From assembly GCF_004519545.1 (NCBI RefSeq), contig NZ_SDKM01000001.1:229531-293530 (forward strand): a stretch of 64,000 nt of DNA. Direction: 5' to 3'. The position numbers and the translations under genes are program-made. The stretch is from Nocardioides guangzhouensis (GTDB taxonomy: Bacteria; Actinomycetota; Actinomycetes; Propionibacteriales; Nocardioidaceae). Every line of letters starts with the position of its first letter. Position 1 is the stretch's first letter. Below, one piece after another: positions 8,622 through 19,734 of the stretch. The notes beneath the pieces were generated by a model that saw only the letters and a list, made by a program, of their open reading frames with translations, was not told the DNA's origin and did no database searches.

Positions 8622-10805
8622 TCACTCGACTGCGTCGGCGTGTTCGCGCTGGGCCAGCAGGGTGACCTCGCAGACACCCGCCCTGAGGGGTGAGCTCCCG
8701 CTGATCGGGTCGCTGGGCGTCTGACGCAGCACCAGGTTGAGGTTCGCACTGTCGGGCCCGTACGGCGCGTAGCCCGGCGCCCCCAGCTCGTCGCAGGCCT
8801 GCCACCAGCCGTGCTGACCGAAGACCACCTGCGGGTCGAGGCTGGCGTTGAGCTTCGCCCGGGCGCGGACGCTGCCGTGAGGCGTGTCCAGGGAGACCCA
8901 GTCCCCTGCCCCGATCCCACGGCTGGCCGCCGTGGAGGGGTGTATCTCGACCTGCGGGTCACGGGCACTCTTGCGCAGTGCTGCGACCTGGCGATGCTGG
9001 GTCTCGCAGAAGAACAGGGACTTCGCACAGCTCAGGACCAGCGGATAGCGGTCGGCCAGGTCCGCGCGTGATCGGGGGCTCAGGGGTTCCACGAACGTCG
9101 GCAGCGGGTCGTAGCCGTGCCGTTCGAGCGTCTGCGAGTACAGCTCCACCTTGCCGGACGGGGTCGCGAACCCGGCTTCGGTGTACTTGCGGTACCGGGT
9201 GGTCAGGGGCACCCGCACGCCTTCCGGGTGGGCGCGCAGCTCCTCGAGGGTGATCCCGCTCGGGGCCAGCTGATGGCGGAACGCCGCGTCGATGTCGCCG
9301 TCCCAGAAGTACTCCCCCAGGCCCAGCCGGGTGGCGAGATCGAACACGACGCGCAGGTCGGAGCGAGCCTCTCCCCGGGGCGGCACGAGCGGCCGCCGGA
9401 GCTGGACGAGCGACTGTGCCTCCTCGCTGTACTCGAACCCGATCTTCAGGGCCTCGGACTCGAACGGAGTCGTGACCGGCAGGACGATGTCGGCGATCTC
9501 GGCCGTGGGCGACATGAAGAGGTCGGTCTGCACGAAGAAGTCGAGGCTGCGCAGGGCCTCCCGGCCGCGAGCGCTGTCCCCGTGCGCCATCACCATGTTG
9601 CCGCCGAAGCTGACCAGTGCCCTGATCCGACGGTCGAGGGCGGCGGTGTAGAAGTCCTCCCCCGTGACGAAACCGAACCTGGCCGGCCCGAGCGGGCGCT
9701 CGTCGACGCCGACGGCGGGCGGGTCCGCCTCAGAGACGAACTCCATCCCGTCGATCGGGTTGGAGGGGACGGCGGGGAACAGCACGTTCCCACCCGGAAC
9801 GTCCAGACTCCCCGTCAGGGCGTAGAGGACGTCGATGGCGCGCAGGGTCTGCGTGGCGTTGCTGTGCTGCTCCAGTCCACTCCACGTGTAGAACGCGACG
9901 GGCCGGGTCTCCCAGAGGGTCCGAGCCGTAGCGACGATGTCATCCGCAGGCACGCCGGTGATGTCCGCGGCGAAGTCGGGCGGGAACTCTGCGCAACGGG
10001 TGGCGAGCAGGTCCCAGACGCTCCGACCGCCGACCAGGTCGGCCGCGTTGGTCCACTCACGCACGAAGTCGGCGTCGTACCAGCCGTTCTCGATCATGAC
10101 GTGCGTGAGGGAGAGGGCAAGCGCCGCGTCGGTGCCGGGCCTCACCCGCAGCCAGTGGTCGGCCCTCGCGGCGAGGCCTGCCTTGCGGGGATCCACGACG
10201 ACCAGCTTCGCCCCACGCCGCACCGCGGCCACGGTGCTCGTCGCGTGCGCGAGGCGGGCCACCGACGGGTTGTAGCCCCAGAACAGGATGCAGCCGGCGC
10301 TCTCGAGGTCCGGCAGGTAGGAGCCGGGCACCGAGGCGCCGAACGTGTAGAGCGGCGCCAGATACCGGCCCCACCCGCACAGCTCCATGTAGTTGCAGTA
10401 GTTCGGGCTGCCGAAGCACCGGATGAGCCGCTGCACCCAGTCGACGGCGTCGCTGATCGCCGACGTGGACGGCGAGCTCGAGCTGAAGCCGACCGACTGC
10501 GGTCCGTGCGCTGATCTCATCGCCAACAGCCGTTCGGCGACCGTGTCCAGCGCGTCGTCCCACGAGACCTCTTCCCAGCCCGGGTCGGGGGCGTCCTTGG
10601 GGCTGGTCCGCCGGAGCGGGTGGAGCAGACGGGAGGGGTGGTAGAGGATCTCCGGGGCTGCCTTCCCCTTCAGGCACAGTGCCTGGCCGGTCGGGTGCGA
10701 CGGGTCCGGAAGCAGGGCCCGGAACGTACCGTCCGCGACCTCGGCACGCGCTCCGCACCGCGACACGCACAGCGGGCAGTACGTCGGAACCGGGTCCCCG
10801 CCCAT
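8622..10805 (-). CDS. Molybdopterin-dependent oxidoreductase, 4Fe-4S containing
   Basis: The product is 727 aa from ATG 10805; a TTG at 10841 would add 12 residues. The N terminus holds an iron-sulfur motif with Cys at about 10, 13, 17 and 44 (CPLCVSRC ... ALCLKGK). A molybdopterin domain follows, with NYCNYMELCGWGR near 135 as the probable region of the metal ligand. The C-terminal dinucleotide-binding domain contains SLFFCETQHRQ and AGDWVSLDTPHG. No Tat signal is present, so the enzyme should be cytoplasmic. There is no beta or membrane subunit alongside, only DUF421 downstream. The family covers formate dehydrogenases, nitrate and thiosulfate reductases and acetylene hydratase. The substrate cannot be read from the sequence. 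Confidence 0.85.
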   Translation of the reverse strand: MGGDPVPTYCPLCVSRCGARAEVADGTFRALLPDPSHPTGQALCLKGKAAPEILYHPSRLLHPLRRTSPKDAPDPGWEEVSWDDALDTVAERLLAMRSAHGPQSVGFSSSSPSTSAISDAVDWVQRLIRCFGSPNYCNYMELCGWGRYLAPLYTFGASVPGSYLPDLESAGCILFWGYNPSVARLAHATSTVAAVRRGAKLVVVDPRKAGLAARADHWLRVRPGTDAALALSLTHVMIENGWYDADFVREWTNAADLVGGRSVWDLLATRCAEFPPDFAADITGVPADDIVATARTLWETRPVAFYTWSGLEQHSNATQTLRAIDVLYALTGSLDVPGGNVLFPAVPSNPIDGMEFVSEADPPAVGVDERPLGPARFGFVTGEDFYTAALDRRIRALVSFGGNMVMAHGDSARGREALRSLDFFVQTDLFMSPTAEIADIVLPVTTPFESEALKIGFEYSEEAQSLVQLRRPLVPPRGEARSDLRVVFDLATRLGLGEYFWDGDIDAAFRHQLAPSGITLEELRAHPEGVRVPLTTRYRKYTEAGFATPSGKVELYSQTLERHGYDPLPTFVEPLSPRSRADLADRYPLVLSCAKSLFFCETQHRQVAALRKSARDPQVEIHPSTAASRGIGAGDWVSLDTPHGSVRARAKLNASLDPQVVFGQHGWWQACDELGAPGYAPYGPDSANLNLVLRQTPSDPISGSSPLRAGVCEVTLLAQREHADAVE

Positions 10806-11082
10806 CAGACGATTGTGCGCCCGCGCCCACTGAGGCGACAACGACCGGGTGCATGATCGAGGCCTGAGCCAGCTCGACCAGATCCGGCGCGCGGAACCCC
10901 TGGCGCTGAACCGCGGTGACTGGGCGGGGCTGCTGCGGCGGCGTCTACCCGGTCACCGGCCGGCTCGACGCCGCCGAGGAGCAGCTGATCCGTGGCGCAT
11001 CGCGAATGACGGCAACCGGTCAACGATCACGCTGCCTCCATCCGTGGCATTCGGGGGGAGCGGTGGGGATTACCCTGTCGGC

Positions 11083-11520
11083 ATGGTGGCCTCGACGGAG
11101 ACGGCGCTGATCGCTCGGTCACCGGCTGACGTCTTCGCCTACACCAGCGACCTGGACAACGAGCCGAGCTGGGATGTCGAGGTCGTGAGTATCGCTGCCG
11201 GTGCTGACGAGGCTGGTCTCGAGGTCGGCCGTCGGTACGAGATCAGGTTCGTGCCGTTCCTGGCGGAGGCGGAAGGCACTCTCACCGTGCTGGAGGTGGA
11301 GCCGGGCACCCGCATGGTCCTGCAGACCGACTTCGCCGGGCTGACCTCGCGGATCACCTACTCCTACGCGGCCCACGGAGCCGGAACACGCTTCACCCGC
11401 CATGTGGAGGTGCATCCGGTGGGGATGTTGCGTGTGGTTGCTCCGTTCGTCACCCGGCGGGTGCGGCGGGCCAATCGTCGCGACGTTGCCAACCTCAAGC
11501 GCCTGCTCGAGGCAGACTGA
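11083..11520 (+). CDS. SRPBCC (START-like) family protein
   Basis: The 145-aa product has the helix-grip fold pattern of polyketide cyclase/dehydrase-like proteins. It opens with TALIARSPADVFAYTSDLDNEPSW, then has a beta-rich middle and a C-terminal helix ending RRDVANLKRLLEAD. Such proteins bind small hydrophobic molecules in a central cavity. ATG 11083 sits about seven bases after TACCCT, so the mRNA may be leaderless. The stop overlaps the start of the CBS gene (TGATG), and the permease then overlaps in turn. This is therefore the first gene of a tightly coupled three-gene operon. The ligand is unknown. Confidence 0.75.
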   Translation: MVASTETALIARSPADVFAYTSDLDNEPSWDVEVVSIAAGADEAGLEVGRRYEIRFVPFLAEAEGTLTVLEVEPGTRMVLQTDFAGLTSRITYSYAAHGAGTRFTRHVEVHPVGMLRVVAPFVTRRVRRANRRDVANLKRLLEAD

Positions 11521-11978
11521 TGCGCGCCGCCGAACTGGCCGAGAACCTCCCGACCGTCGACCTGGACACGGACGCGATGGAGGCCGCCCGGACGTTGGCC
11601 CGGCACCGGATTCCCGGCCTGGTGGTGATGGACGAGAGCGGTTCCCCCTACACGGTGCTACCGGGGTCGCAGGTGCTTCGGTTCGTCATTCCTTCCTACG
11701 TCCAGGACGACCCGCAGCTGGCGGCCGTGTACGACGAGCGGGCGGCCGACGAGCTGTGCGGGCAGCTGTCCGGGCGTCCCGTGCGCGACCTGCTGCCCAG
11801 GCGCCCGGATCCCGATGACCTGCCGGTGGTCGATGCCGACGCGAACTCGATGGAGGTGGCCGCGCTGATGGCCCGGTTGCGGAGCCCGATCGTCGCCGTC
11901 GTCGACCACGGCGTCTACCTCGGAGCGGTCACGGTCAGCCGACTCCTGACTCATCTGCTGCCTGAGCAGTCACGGTGA
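11520..11978 (+). CDS. CBS-domain protein
   Basis: The 152-aa product is made of two CBS motifs. The first begins NLPTVDLDTDAMEAARTLARHRIPGLVVMDESG and the second begins DLPVVDADANSMEVAALMARLRSPIVAVVDHGVYLGAVT. A pair of CBS motifs forms a Bateman module that usually senses adenosine nucleotides. ATG 11520 overlaps the upstream TGA, and its own TGA overlaps the GTG of the permease as GTGA. Coupling to a transporter suggests it may gate or regulate that permease. This is an inference from position only. Confidence 0.75.
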   Translation: MRAAELAENLPTVDLDTDAMEAARTLARHRIPGLVVMDESGSPYTVLPGSQVLRFVIPSYVQDDPQLAAVYDERAADELCGQLSGRPVRDLLPRRPDPDDLPVVDADANSMEVAALMARLRSPIVAVVDHGVYLGAVTVSRLLTHLLPEQSR

Positions 11979-13267
11979 CGACCGCGCTGGTCGTCGTCGC
12001 GTTCGTCGCGGCGTACGTGCTCATCGCCACCGAGCGGATCCATCGCACGGCCGCCGCCCTGACGGGGGCTGCGGCCATGGTGATGCTGGGTGTGGTCTCC
12101 GCCGAGTCGGCGTTCTTCAGTGAGGACACCGGGATCGACTGGAACGTCATCTTCCTGCTGTTGGGGATGATGGTGATCGTCAGCATCATCCGGAGGACTG
12201 GCCTGTTCGAGTACCTCGCCGTCTGGGCCGCGAAGCGGGCGGGTGGTCGCCCGTTCCGGCTGATGGTGATGCTGGTGGTGCTCACCGCGGTGGCCTCGGC
12301 CGCGCTGGACAACGTCACGACCGTTCTGCTGGTGGCGCCCGTGACCATGCTGGTGTGCGAGCGGCTGGGAGTCCCGGCGGCGCCGTACCTCATCGCCGAG
12401 GTGATGGCCTCCAACATCGGTGGGACCTCGACGCTGATCGGGGACCCTCCGAACATCATCATCGCCAGCAGAGGCGGGCTGACGTTCGTCGACTTCCTGA
12501 TCAACCTGGCTCCCCTCGTGGTGCTGCTGATGGTCGTCTTCATCGGACTGTGCTGGCTGATGTGGGGCAGGACGCTGCCCTCACACCCGGAGCGGGTGGA
12601 GGCGGTGATGCGCCTGGACGAGCGGGAGGCGATCAGGGATCGGGGGCTGCTCGTGAAGAGCCTGGTGGTCCTGGCCGTGGTGCTGTGTGCGTTCATCGCC
12701 CACGGGGCTCTTGATCTCGACCCGGCGATCGTCGCCCTGCTCGGCGCCGGGGCACTGGTCGCCTGGTCGCGCCTGGACCCACCGGAGTACCTCGAGGAGG
12801 TGGAGTGGTCCACCCTCGTGTTCTTCATGGGACTGTTCGTCATGGTCGGGTCGCTGGTCGAGGTCGGCGTGATCGACACCCTCGCCGAGGCGATGACCGA
12901 TGCCGTCGGAGGCCGGTACCTCGCCGCCGGCACGATCCTGATCTGGGCCTCGGGACTGATGTCGGGGGTCGTGGACAACATCCCGTACGTCGCGACGATG
13001 AGCCCGCTGGTCGCCGACCTCGTCGCGGCCGGCGGTCACTCCGACCAGGCGGAGTCACTGTGGTGGGCGCTGGCCATCGGGTCCGACCTCGGGGGGAACG
13101 CGACCGCCGTCGGGGCCAGCGCGAACGTGGTCGTCCTCGGCGTCGCCGCCCGCAACGGGCATCCCATCTCGTTCTGGCAGTTCACCCGGTACGGCCTCGT
13201 CGTGGCCAGCGTGACCATTGCCGTCAGCTGGGTCTACTACGCAGCGCGCTACTTCCTGTTCTCGTGA
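11975..13267 (+). CDS. ArsB/NhaD/SLC13-type ion permease
   Basis: The 430-aa product is polytopic with about 11-12 membrane helices. Family-typical re-entrant motifs are present in both halves: DNVTTVLLVAPVT and SNIGGTSTLIGDPPN near residues 110-165, then DNIPYVATMSPL and SDLGGNATAVGASAN near 330-385. This repeated pattern defines the ion-transporter superfamily that includes ArsB, NhaD and citrate/dicarboxylate carriers. GTG 11975 overlaps the CBS stop. No arsenic genes are nearby, so an anion or Na+/H+ substrate is as likely as arsenite. It converges on the DUF2254 gene with 76 bases between the stops. Confidence 0.8.
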   Translation: MTTALVVVAFVAAYVLIATERIHRTAAALTGAAAMVMLGVVSAESAFFSEDTGIDWNVIFLLLGMMVIVSIIRRTGLFEYLAVWAAKRAGGRPFRLMVMLVVLTAVASAALDNVTTVLLVAPVTMLVCERLGVPAAPYLIAEVMASNIGGTSTLIGDPPNIIIASRGGLTFVDFLINLAPLVVLLMVVFIGLCWLMWGRTLPSHPERVEAVMRLDEREAIRDRGLLVKSLVVLAVVLCAFIAHGALDLDPAIVALLGAGALVAWSRLDPPEYLEEVEWSTLVFFMGLFVMVGSLVEVGVIDTLAEAMTDAVGGRYLAAGTILIWASGLMSGVVDNIPYVATMSPLVADLVAAGGHSDQAESLWWALAIGSDLGGNATAVGASANVVVLGVAARNGHPISFWQFTRYGLVVASVTIAVSWVYYAARYFLFS

Positions 13268-13343
13268 CACCTGCGCACTTGCTCCGAGCAGCGCATGCTG
13301 GACGGCAACCCCCCTCGATGGCGAAGGCCGGACCCGCCGCACG

Positions 13344-14642
13344 TCATCCTGACCCGGCGAGCTCGCGCAGGACGAGGTCCGCGTGTGCGCGAACCGGCGC
13401 CAGATCGGCTGGTTGCACGATGGCCCGCTCGGCGTCGGCGATGACGAGCTCGACCTGATCGGCGACAAGCCTCCGGTCGCCGGGGTCGTCGCAGAACCGG
13501 CCCGTGGTGGCAAGCACCCGGAGCAGCGCGCGGTCCACCCGGGGCTCGGCGCACCCGTAGCGGCGGATCTGACCCGTGGCGAGGTCGAGGTAGTAGGACA
13601 GGTCTCGCCCCGGAATCACGACACGCAGCGCCCCGGAGGCGTCGGACAGGCACTGGCTGCCCAACGGGCGGCGGACCAGGGTGGCGAGCAGGACACCCAG
13701 GTGCTCCAGCGACTGGATCGCCGTGTAGGGGTCGTTGATGGCGGGAGACAACGCCTTGACGGCAATGTCGGCGAGCTGCCGCACGCCGAAGGCCACGTCC
13801 TGCTCGGCGGTGCGCTCGAAGCCCACCCTGACCGCCCCGGGCAGGTGGGCACGAAACGGCGCAGGGTCCGGTGCGCGTGCGTCTGGCGTGGGACCCCACA
13901 ACCAGAGCAACGGCGCTCCCTGGACGACGTACTCGCCGACCATGACGGCCACAGCAGCCACGACGTCACGCTCCCGCGACAGCCGAAGCAGCATCTCGGG
14001 ATGCACGGCCTGGACGTAGCCCGAGTCGTACGCCGGCACCATCACTGACCCCGCGGGCGGCCACGGGGCGGGCTCGGCCGTCACCCCCTCCGAGGGCAGG
14101 TCGTGCTCGATCACCCGGAGCGTGCTGCGTTCCACGCTTCGCATGACCTCGTCGATCTGGATGGAGTGCGCCAGGTGGTGCACGAAGAACACCAGCATCA
14201 GCAGGCTGACGAACAGCAGGACCAGCGCGAAGCTGACCGCGAGTCGTGGATAGTCCTGAACCCGCCGCCCCGCCTCGACCCCCACCGTGAACAGGCCGGC
14301 CGTGCTGTAGGTGAAGGTGGCGACGAAGATGCTCAGCACGACCTGGTTGATCCGGTCCCGGAGGAAGTTCCGCAGCAGCCGGGGCGAGAACTGGGTCGAG
14401 GCGAGCTGCAGCGCCACCACCGTCAGGCCCAGGACGAGGGCGATCACCGTGGCCAGGGTGCTCGCGATGGCGATCAGCAGCGTCCGCGCGTCGTCCGGGG
14501 TCCCCTGGAAGACGAACCGGCTGGTCGAGGACACCTCGACCTGCGACAGTGCGAAGCCGACGGCGAGCGCCACCACGACAGCGATCGTGGGGAACACCCA
14601 GAGCGCCCCACGCAGGTACTCCCACACCGCCTCGCGCCGCAC
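13344..14642 (-). CDS. DUF2254 membrane protein
   Basis: From GTG 14642 the product has 432 aa. Four membrane helices fall in the first 160 residues; the first is near the N terminus (LWVFPTIAVVVALAVGFAL). The family-typical stretch ALQLASTQFSPRLLRNFLRD lies between helices 2 and 3. The remaining 250 residues are soluble and contain ADIAVKALSPAINDPYTA, a hallmark of DUF2254. The role is unknown; these are inner-membrane proteins of Proteobacteria and Actinobacteria. The start is chosen because upstream residues have a composition unlike a protein and overlap the kinase remnant. No promoter is obvious. Confidence 0.8.
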   Translation of the reverse strand: MRREAVWEYLRGALWVFPTIAVVVALAVGFALSQVEVSSTSRFVFQGTPDDARTLLIAIASTLATVIALVLGLTVVALQLASTQFSPRLLRNFLRDRINQVVLSIFVATFTYSTAGLFTVGVEAGRRVQDYPRLAVSFALVLLFVSLLMLVFFVHHLAHSIQIDEVMRSVERSTLRVIEHDLPSEGVTAEPAPWPPAGSVMVPAYDSGYVQAVHPEMLLRLSRERDVVAAVAVMVGEYVVQGAPLLWLWGPTPDARAPDPAPFRAHLPGAVRVGFERTAEQDVAFGVRQLADIAVKALSPAINDPYTAIQSLEHLGVLLATLVRRPLGSQCLSDASGALRVVIPGRDLSYYLDLATGQIRRYGCAEPRVDRALLRVLATTGRFCDDPGDRRLVADQVELVIADAERAIVQPADLAPVRAHADLVLRELAGSG

Positions 14643-14673
14643 GAAACCACAGTGGCCGCGGCGCCCCGAGGGG

Positions 14674-15039
14674 TCAACCGGCCTGGTCGGTGGCGGCGGC
14701 CCCGGCAGGGATCCGCGACAGCTCGACGAGGTCGTCGACGATGCGGACCATCCGCTCGACCTCGGCCCGGACCTGACGGTGGTACCCGTCAGGGTCGTGG
14801 TCCAGTACATCGTCCCGCGTCTCGGTCAACGCGCACAGCGCTGCCAGCGGGCTGCGCAGGTCGTCGGACACCCAGGACACCAGCACGCGGCGGGACTCCT
14901 TCAGCTGCTCCTCACCCGTCCGAGACTCCGCAAGGCGCGTACTGATCGCCTCGAGCCGGCTGGCCAGCGCCCGGAGCTCGGTTGGCAGCGTCGCCCCGAA
15001 ACCGGCGTCGAACCGGCCGCCGTCACCGAACCGCCGCAC
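14674..15039 (-). pseudogene. Decayed sensor histidine kinase fragment
   Basis: The 121-aa frame starts with a GTG. It contains the end of a HAMP-like helix (LRALASRLEAISTRLAESR) and then the dimerisation/H-box helix of actinobacterial kinases. Here the H-box reads WVSDDLRSPLAAL, where intact relatives read WVSHDLRTPLAG, so the phosphorylated His is replaced by Asp. The second helix of the HisKA domain is intact (YHRQVRAEVERMVRIVDDLVELSRI), but the frame ends there with no ATP-binding domain. Sensor and membrane parts are also missing. It is best read as a relic. A small protein that dimerises with other kinases cannot be excluded. Confidence 0.65.
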
Positions 15040-15053
15040 ACCCCGAGACGGTC

Positions 15054-15086
15054 GAGCCCCTGACTGCGGAACGCGGTCAGGGGCTC
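15054..15086 (-). terminator. Hairpin downstream of the secreted repeat protein gene
   Basis: Two perfect 11-base arms, GAGCCCCTGAC at 15054-15064 and GTCAGGGGCTC at 15076-15086, enclose an 11-base loop. It lies 77 bases after the stop of the minus-strand gene 15163-16758 and just before the kinase remnant. No T-run follows on either strand, which is common for actinobacterial terminators. Confidence 0.65.
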
Positions 15087-15162
15087 GGCGCTCTTCCGGG
15101 GTTGGTCGTCGTCGTTGCCGCTCGTCAGGGTTCCGGCGTGGTCGTGCTGGGCCTCCGTGGGA

Positions 15163-16758
15163 TCAGGCGGTGGTGTCGAACCAGAGCTCTGCGCGGTCGA
15201 ACGGGTTGCCGGACCTGTCGGTGATGGCCAGCGTGAACTCCGGGTTGAGGGTCAGCTGGTAGGTGCGCCGGGCGAGCAGCCGGGCGTCGGGGACGAACGT
15301 GGCCCGAGCCACCCTGCCGGACTCGCAGCTCACCACCGCGGCACTCGCACTCCGGCATCGCCACCCTCCAGCGACCGGGGGCCCGAAGGTCGGGTTCTCG
15401 CTGTGGGGTGCGAAGACCCGGCGCACAGTGGCGCTCTCGGCCGTGACTCCGGACACGATCTCGGAGAAGCGGACCGTCACCGGCCCGGCCGGCGTCACCC
15501 GCCACCGCAGCAGGCGGGCCCGCGGTCGCCGGTGGTCTGCCGCGGTGATGGCCACCCGGTCTGGCCAGCCCCGCGCCGCGAGGGCCGAGGGCGGGTAGTA
15601 CGTCTGGTTCAGGGCGCCGTCTGTGACGGTGATGGCCACCCTTCTGTCACTCGCGTTCGAGGTGCACCGTGGCAGCGTCACGACTCCCGTCCACACGCCA
15701 TCTCGCCGCGTTCCAGCGACCCGTTCGAGCGCGAGGAACCGGTGGCCCACGTAGACATTCACCGCGTGGACACCCGATCGGCCGTCCACGGCGCGGGTCC
15801 TCACGACCAGCCGTCCGTCCTCCGTCCGTACGTCGACATGGCTGGGCCTCAGCGCCAACCGGGCCAGCTCGGGGGGGCGGATGTCGTCGCGGCTGAGGAT
15901 CGTCAGCTGTCGCCTGAACCCGAGCTCACCGAGCCTCTTGTGGGAGTAGGACCGGAAGTTGCCGACCTTGTCCATGACGAAGACGCTGCTGATCTTCCAG
16001 GTTCCGCTGCCCACCCACTGACGAACGCGCATGCTGCCCTGGAAGGTGTCCGGGCTGTCGGCGGGGCTGAGGTCGACGAAGTCGCCGTCGTAGGAGCCCT
16101 CGCTGATCGACTCGCCGCCCATGCTGCCGACCAGGTACAGCTCGCCGACGCCGGGGACCGGGTCGGCCACCGTGGCCGTGAACGTGACCACCCTGCTTGC
16201 TCGCCGGGTGTCGACGGGGCCGGGGGTGGACCGGAAGTCGACGATGCGGGGTCGACTGGTGTCGCGGATGGAGATGACGTCGACCGTGGTCGGGAAGCCT
16301 GCCTGCTCGAGGTCCTCGGTCCACAGGGCACGGGAGTTCCTGGCTCCGTCCCTGAGGAAGACGCCGTTGATGGTCCAGCGGCCCGGACTGCTGCCGGGTT
16401 GGACGGTGACCGAGCCGGTCCATGCGCCCGTGGCGTCCTTGTGCAGCGCGTGGTAGGTGTCGAACGGGTCGTCGACCAGGGGGTCGCCGAAGGAGATCTC
16501 GACCCGACGGAGCCCGCTGGCCGGACCCGGACCGCCCAGATCCTCGGCGGTCAGGGAGAAGGTCACCTCGTGGGCGACGTCGGTGACGTCGACGGCCGGG
16601 GTGACGGTGAGCCCGGTGAGCACCGGATCGCCGTTGTCGCTGCTGACGCAGTCGTTGAGCGGGACGGCGGGCGAACCGACGGCTGCGCCTCCGCCGCCGG
16701 ACACGACGACGGCCCCCACCATCAAGAGACCGGCGATCACGCGCGTCAGAGCCGCCAT
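15163..16758 (-). CDS. Secreted repeat-domain protein
   Basis: The 531-aa product begins with a signal peptide (about residues 1-29, hydrophobic core VIAGLLMVGAVVV). Behind it are three related units of 100-130 residues. Units 1 and 2 share the order: strand-rich opening, W/S-G-S-V or Q-G-S-M, then RWTINGVFLRD...NSRALWTEDLEQAGF or TWKISSVFVMD...NFRSYSHKRLGELGF. Unit 3 keeps VWTGVV and YPPSALAARGWP. This looks like a bacterial Ig-like or bacterial-adhesion fold. The C terminus (PEFTLAITDRSGNPFD) resembles an Ig-like domain of cell-wall proteins. AGGAGG precedes ATG 16758. No LPXTG or lipobox is seen, so it is probably released. Function is unknown. Confidence 0.7.
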   Translation of the reverse strand: MAALTRVIAGLLMVGAVVVSGGGGAAVGSPAVPLNDCVSSDNGDPVLTGLTVTPAVDVTDVAHEVTFSLTAEDLGGPGPASGLRRVEISFGDPLVDDPFDTYHALHKDATGAWTGSVTVQPGSSPGRWTINGVFLRDGARNSRALWTEDLEQAGFPTTVDVISIRDTSRPRIVDFRSTPGPVDTRRASRVVTFTATVADPVPGVGELYLVGSMGGESISEGSYDGDFVDLSPADSPDTFQGSMRVRQWVGSGTWKISSVFVMDKVGNFRSYSHKRLGELGFRRQLTILSRDDIRPPELARLALRPSHVDVRTEDGRLVVRTRAVDGRSGVHAVNVYVGHRFLALERVAGTRRDGVWTGVVTLPRCTSNASDRRVAITVTDGALNQTYYPPSALAARGWPDRVAITAADHRRPRARLLRWRVTPAGPVTVRFSEIVSGVTAESATVRRVFAPHSENPTFGPPVAGGWRCRSASAAVVSCESGRVARATFVPDARLLARRTYQLTLNPEFTLAITDRSGNPFDRAELWFDTTA

Positions 16759-16896
16759 GGCAGCCTCCTGCCTTCAGGTCGACGGTACGCCCGATCGATG
16801 AGCCGCACGCGGTCCCGGCGCCAGCGCTAGACCAGCGGTGCGGCCGGCTCCCGGTGCGACCTGGTCGGGGCAGGAACAAATCGCCCCCGACGCCGG

Positions 16897-16917
16897 GTTG
16901 AGTCCAGCACACTCAAC
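16897..16917. promoter_or_regulatory. HAIR operator (HspR-type) upstream of lon
   Basis: GTTGAGT, seven bases, then ACTCAAC form perfect 7-base inverted arms. This matches the HspR-associated inverted repeat CTTGAGT-N7-ACTCAAG apart from the outermost pair. It lies 18 bases before the lon ATG. HspR is a heat-shock repressor of dnaK, clpB and lon in Streptomyces, so heat-shock repression of lon is the likely role. Confidence 0.85.
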
Positions 16918-16935
16918 TTTGTTCAAGGGGTACCC

Positions 16936-19257
<2,322 letters not shown>

Positions 19258-19734
19258 CCTGGCAGAGGAAGCGGGCTGCGGGATCGCCGCTCTGGCGTCC
19301 ATCGTCATCGTGTGGAACGACGAACACAAGAAGGTGCCGACGCCCCGCTGGGCGCGGCATGGACGGGCGCGTCGTGGGACTCCGGCGACGTCGAACCCGA
19401 GGGGCGTGCCCGGGAGCAGGTGAGGTGCGCTGCCTCGGGCACGCGTTGGGGGACTGGGCCCGAGGCAGCGCCGACGTCGACCGAGGCCTGGCGAGCCCGT
19501 GGCGGGGGAACCCGAGACACGCCCGTCGGCCAACGCCTCGTCAAGGCTAGGCACTCGTCGGGCCGCACCGCAGACGATCAGCGACGCGTCCCCGACACGC
19601 CTAGACCGCCGAGCTCGACGTGCTGACGTTGCCCCGACCCCGCCCCCTCCGGCAGAGCCCCGCTGGTCCGTCGGGCGTCCCCGGTGGTCCAGCACCGCCT
19701 TCCCGGGGGCCGGGAGCGGCGGGATACTCGCGGC
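19258..19734. other. 477-bp intergenic region after lon
   Basis: I see no convincing gene here; open frames in this stretch have the composition of GC-rich noise. It holds a strong hairpin at 19427-19471. At its right end is a possible extended -10 box (GATACT at 19722-19727) in front of the rhodanese gene. The rest shows no recognisable repeat or RNA. Confidence 0.5.
19427..19471 (+). terminator. Long hairpin, probable lon terminator
   Basis: Perfect 14-base arms, GCGCTGCCTCGGGC at 19427-19440 and its inverse at 19458-19471, enclose a 17-base loop. The hairpin lies 170 bases past the lon stop and has no T-run. It could end lon transcription or be a structured untranslated element. Confidence 0.55.

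Noticed and set aside
13268..13343. Terminator between the permease and DUF2254 genes
   Set aside because: Only a four-base TGCT/AGCA stem is visible, too weak to report.
15115..16830. A 571-aa plus-strand frame opposite the secreted repeat protein
   Set aside because: It lacks any domain, while the minus strand has a signal peptide, AGGAGG and internal repeats.
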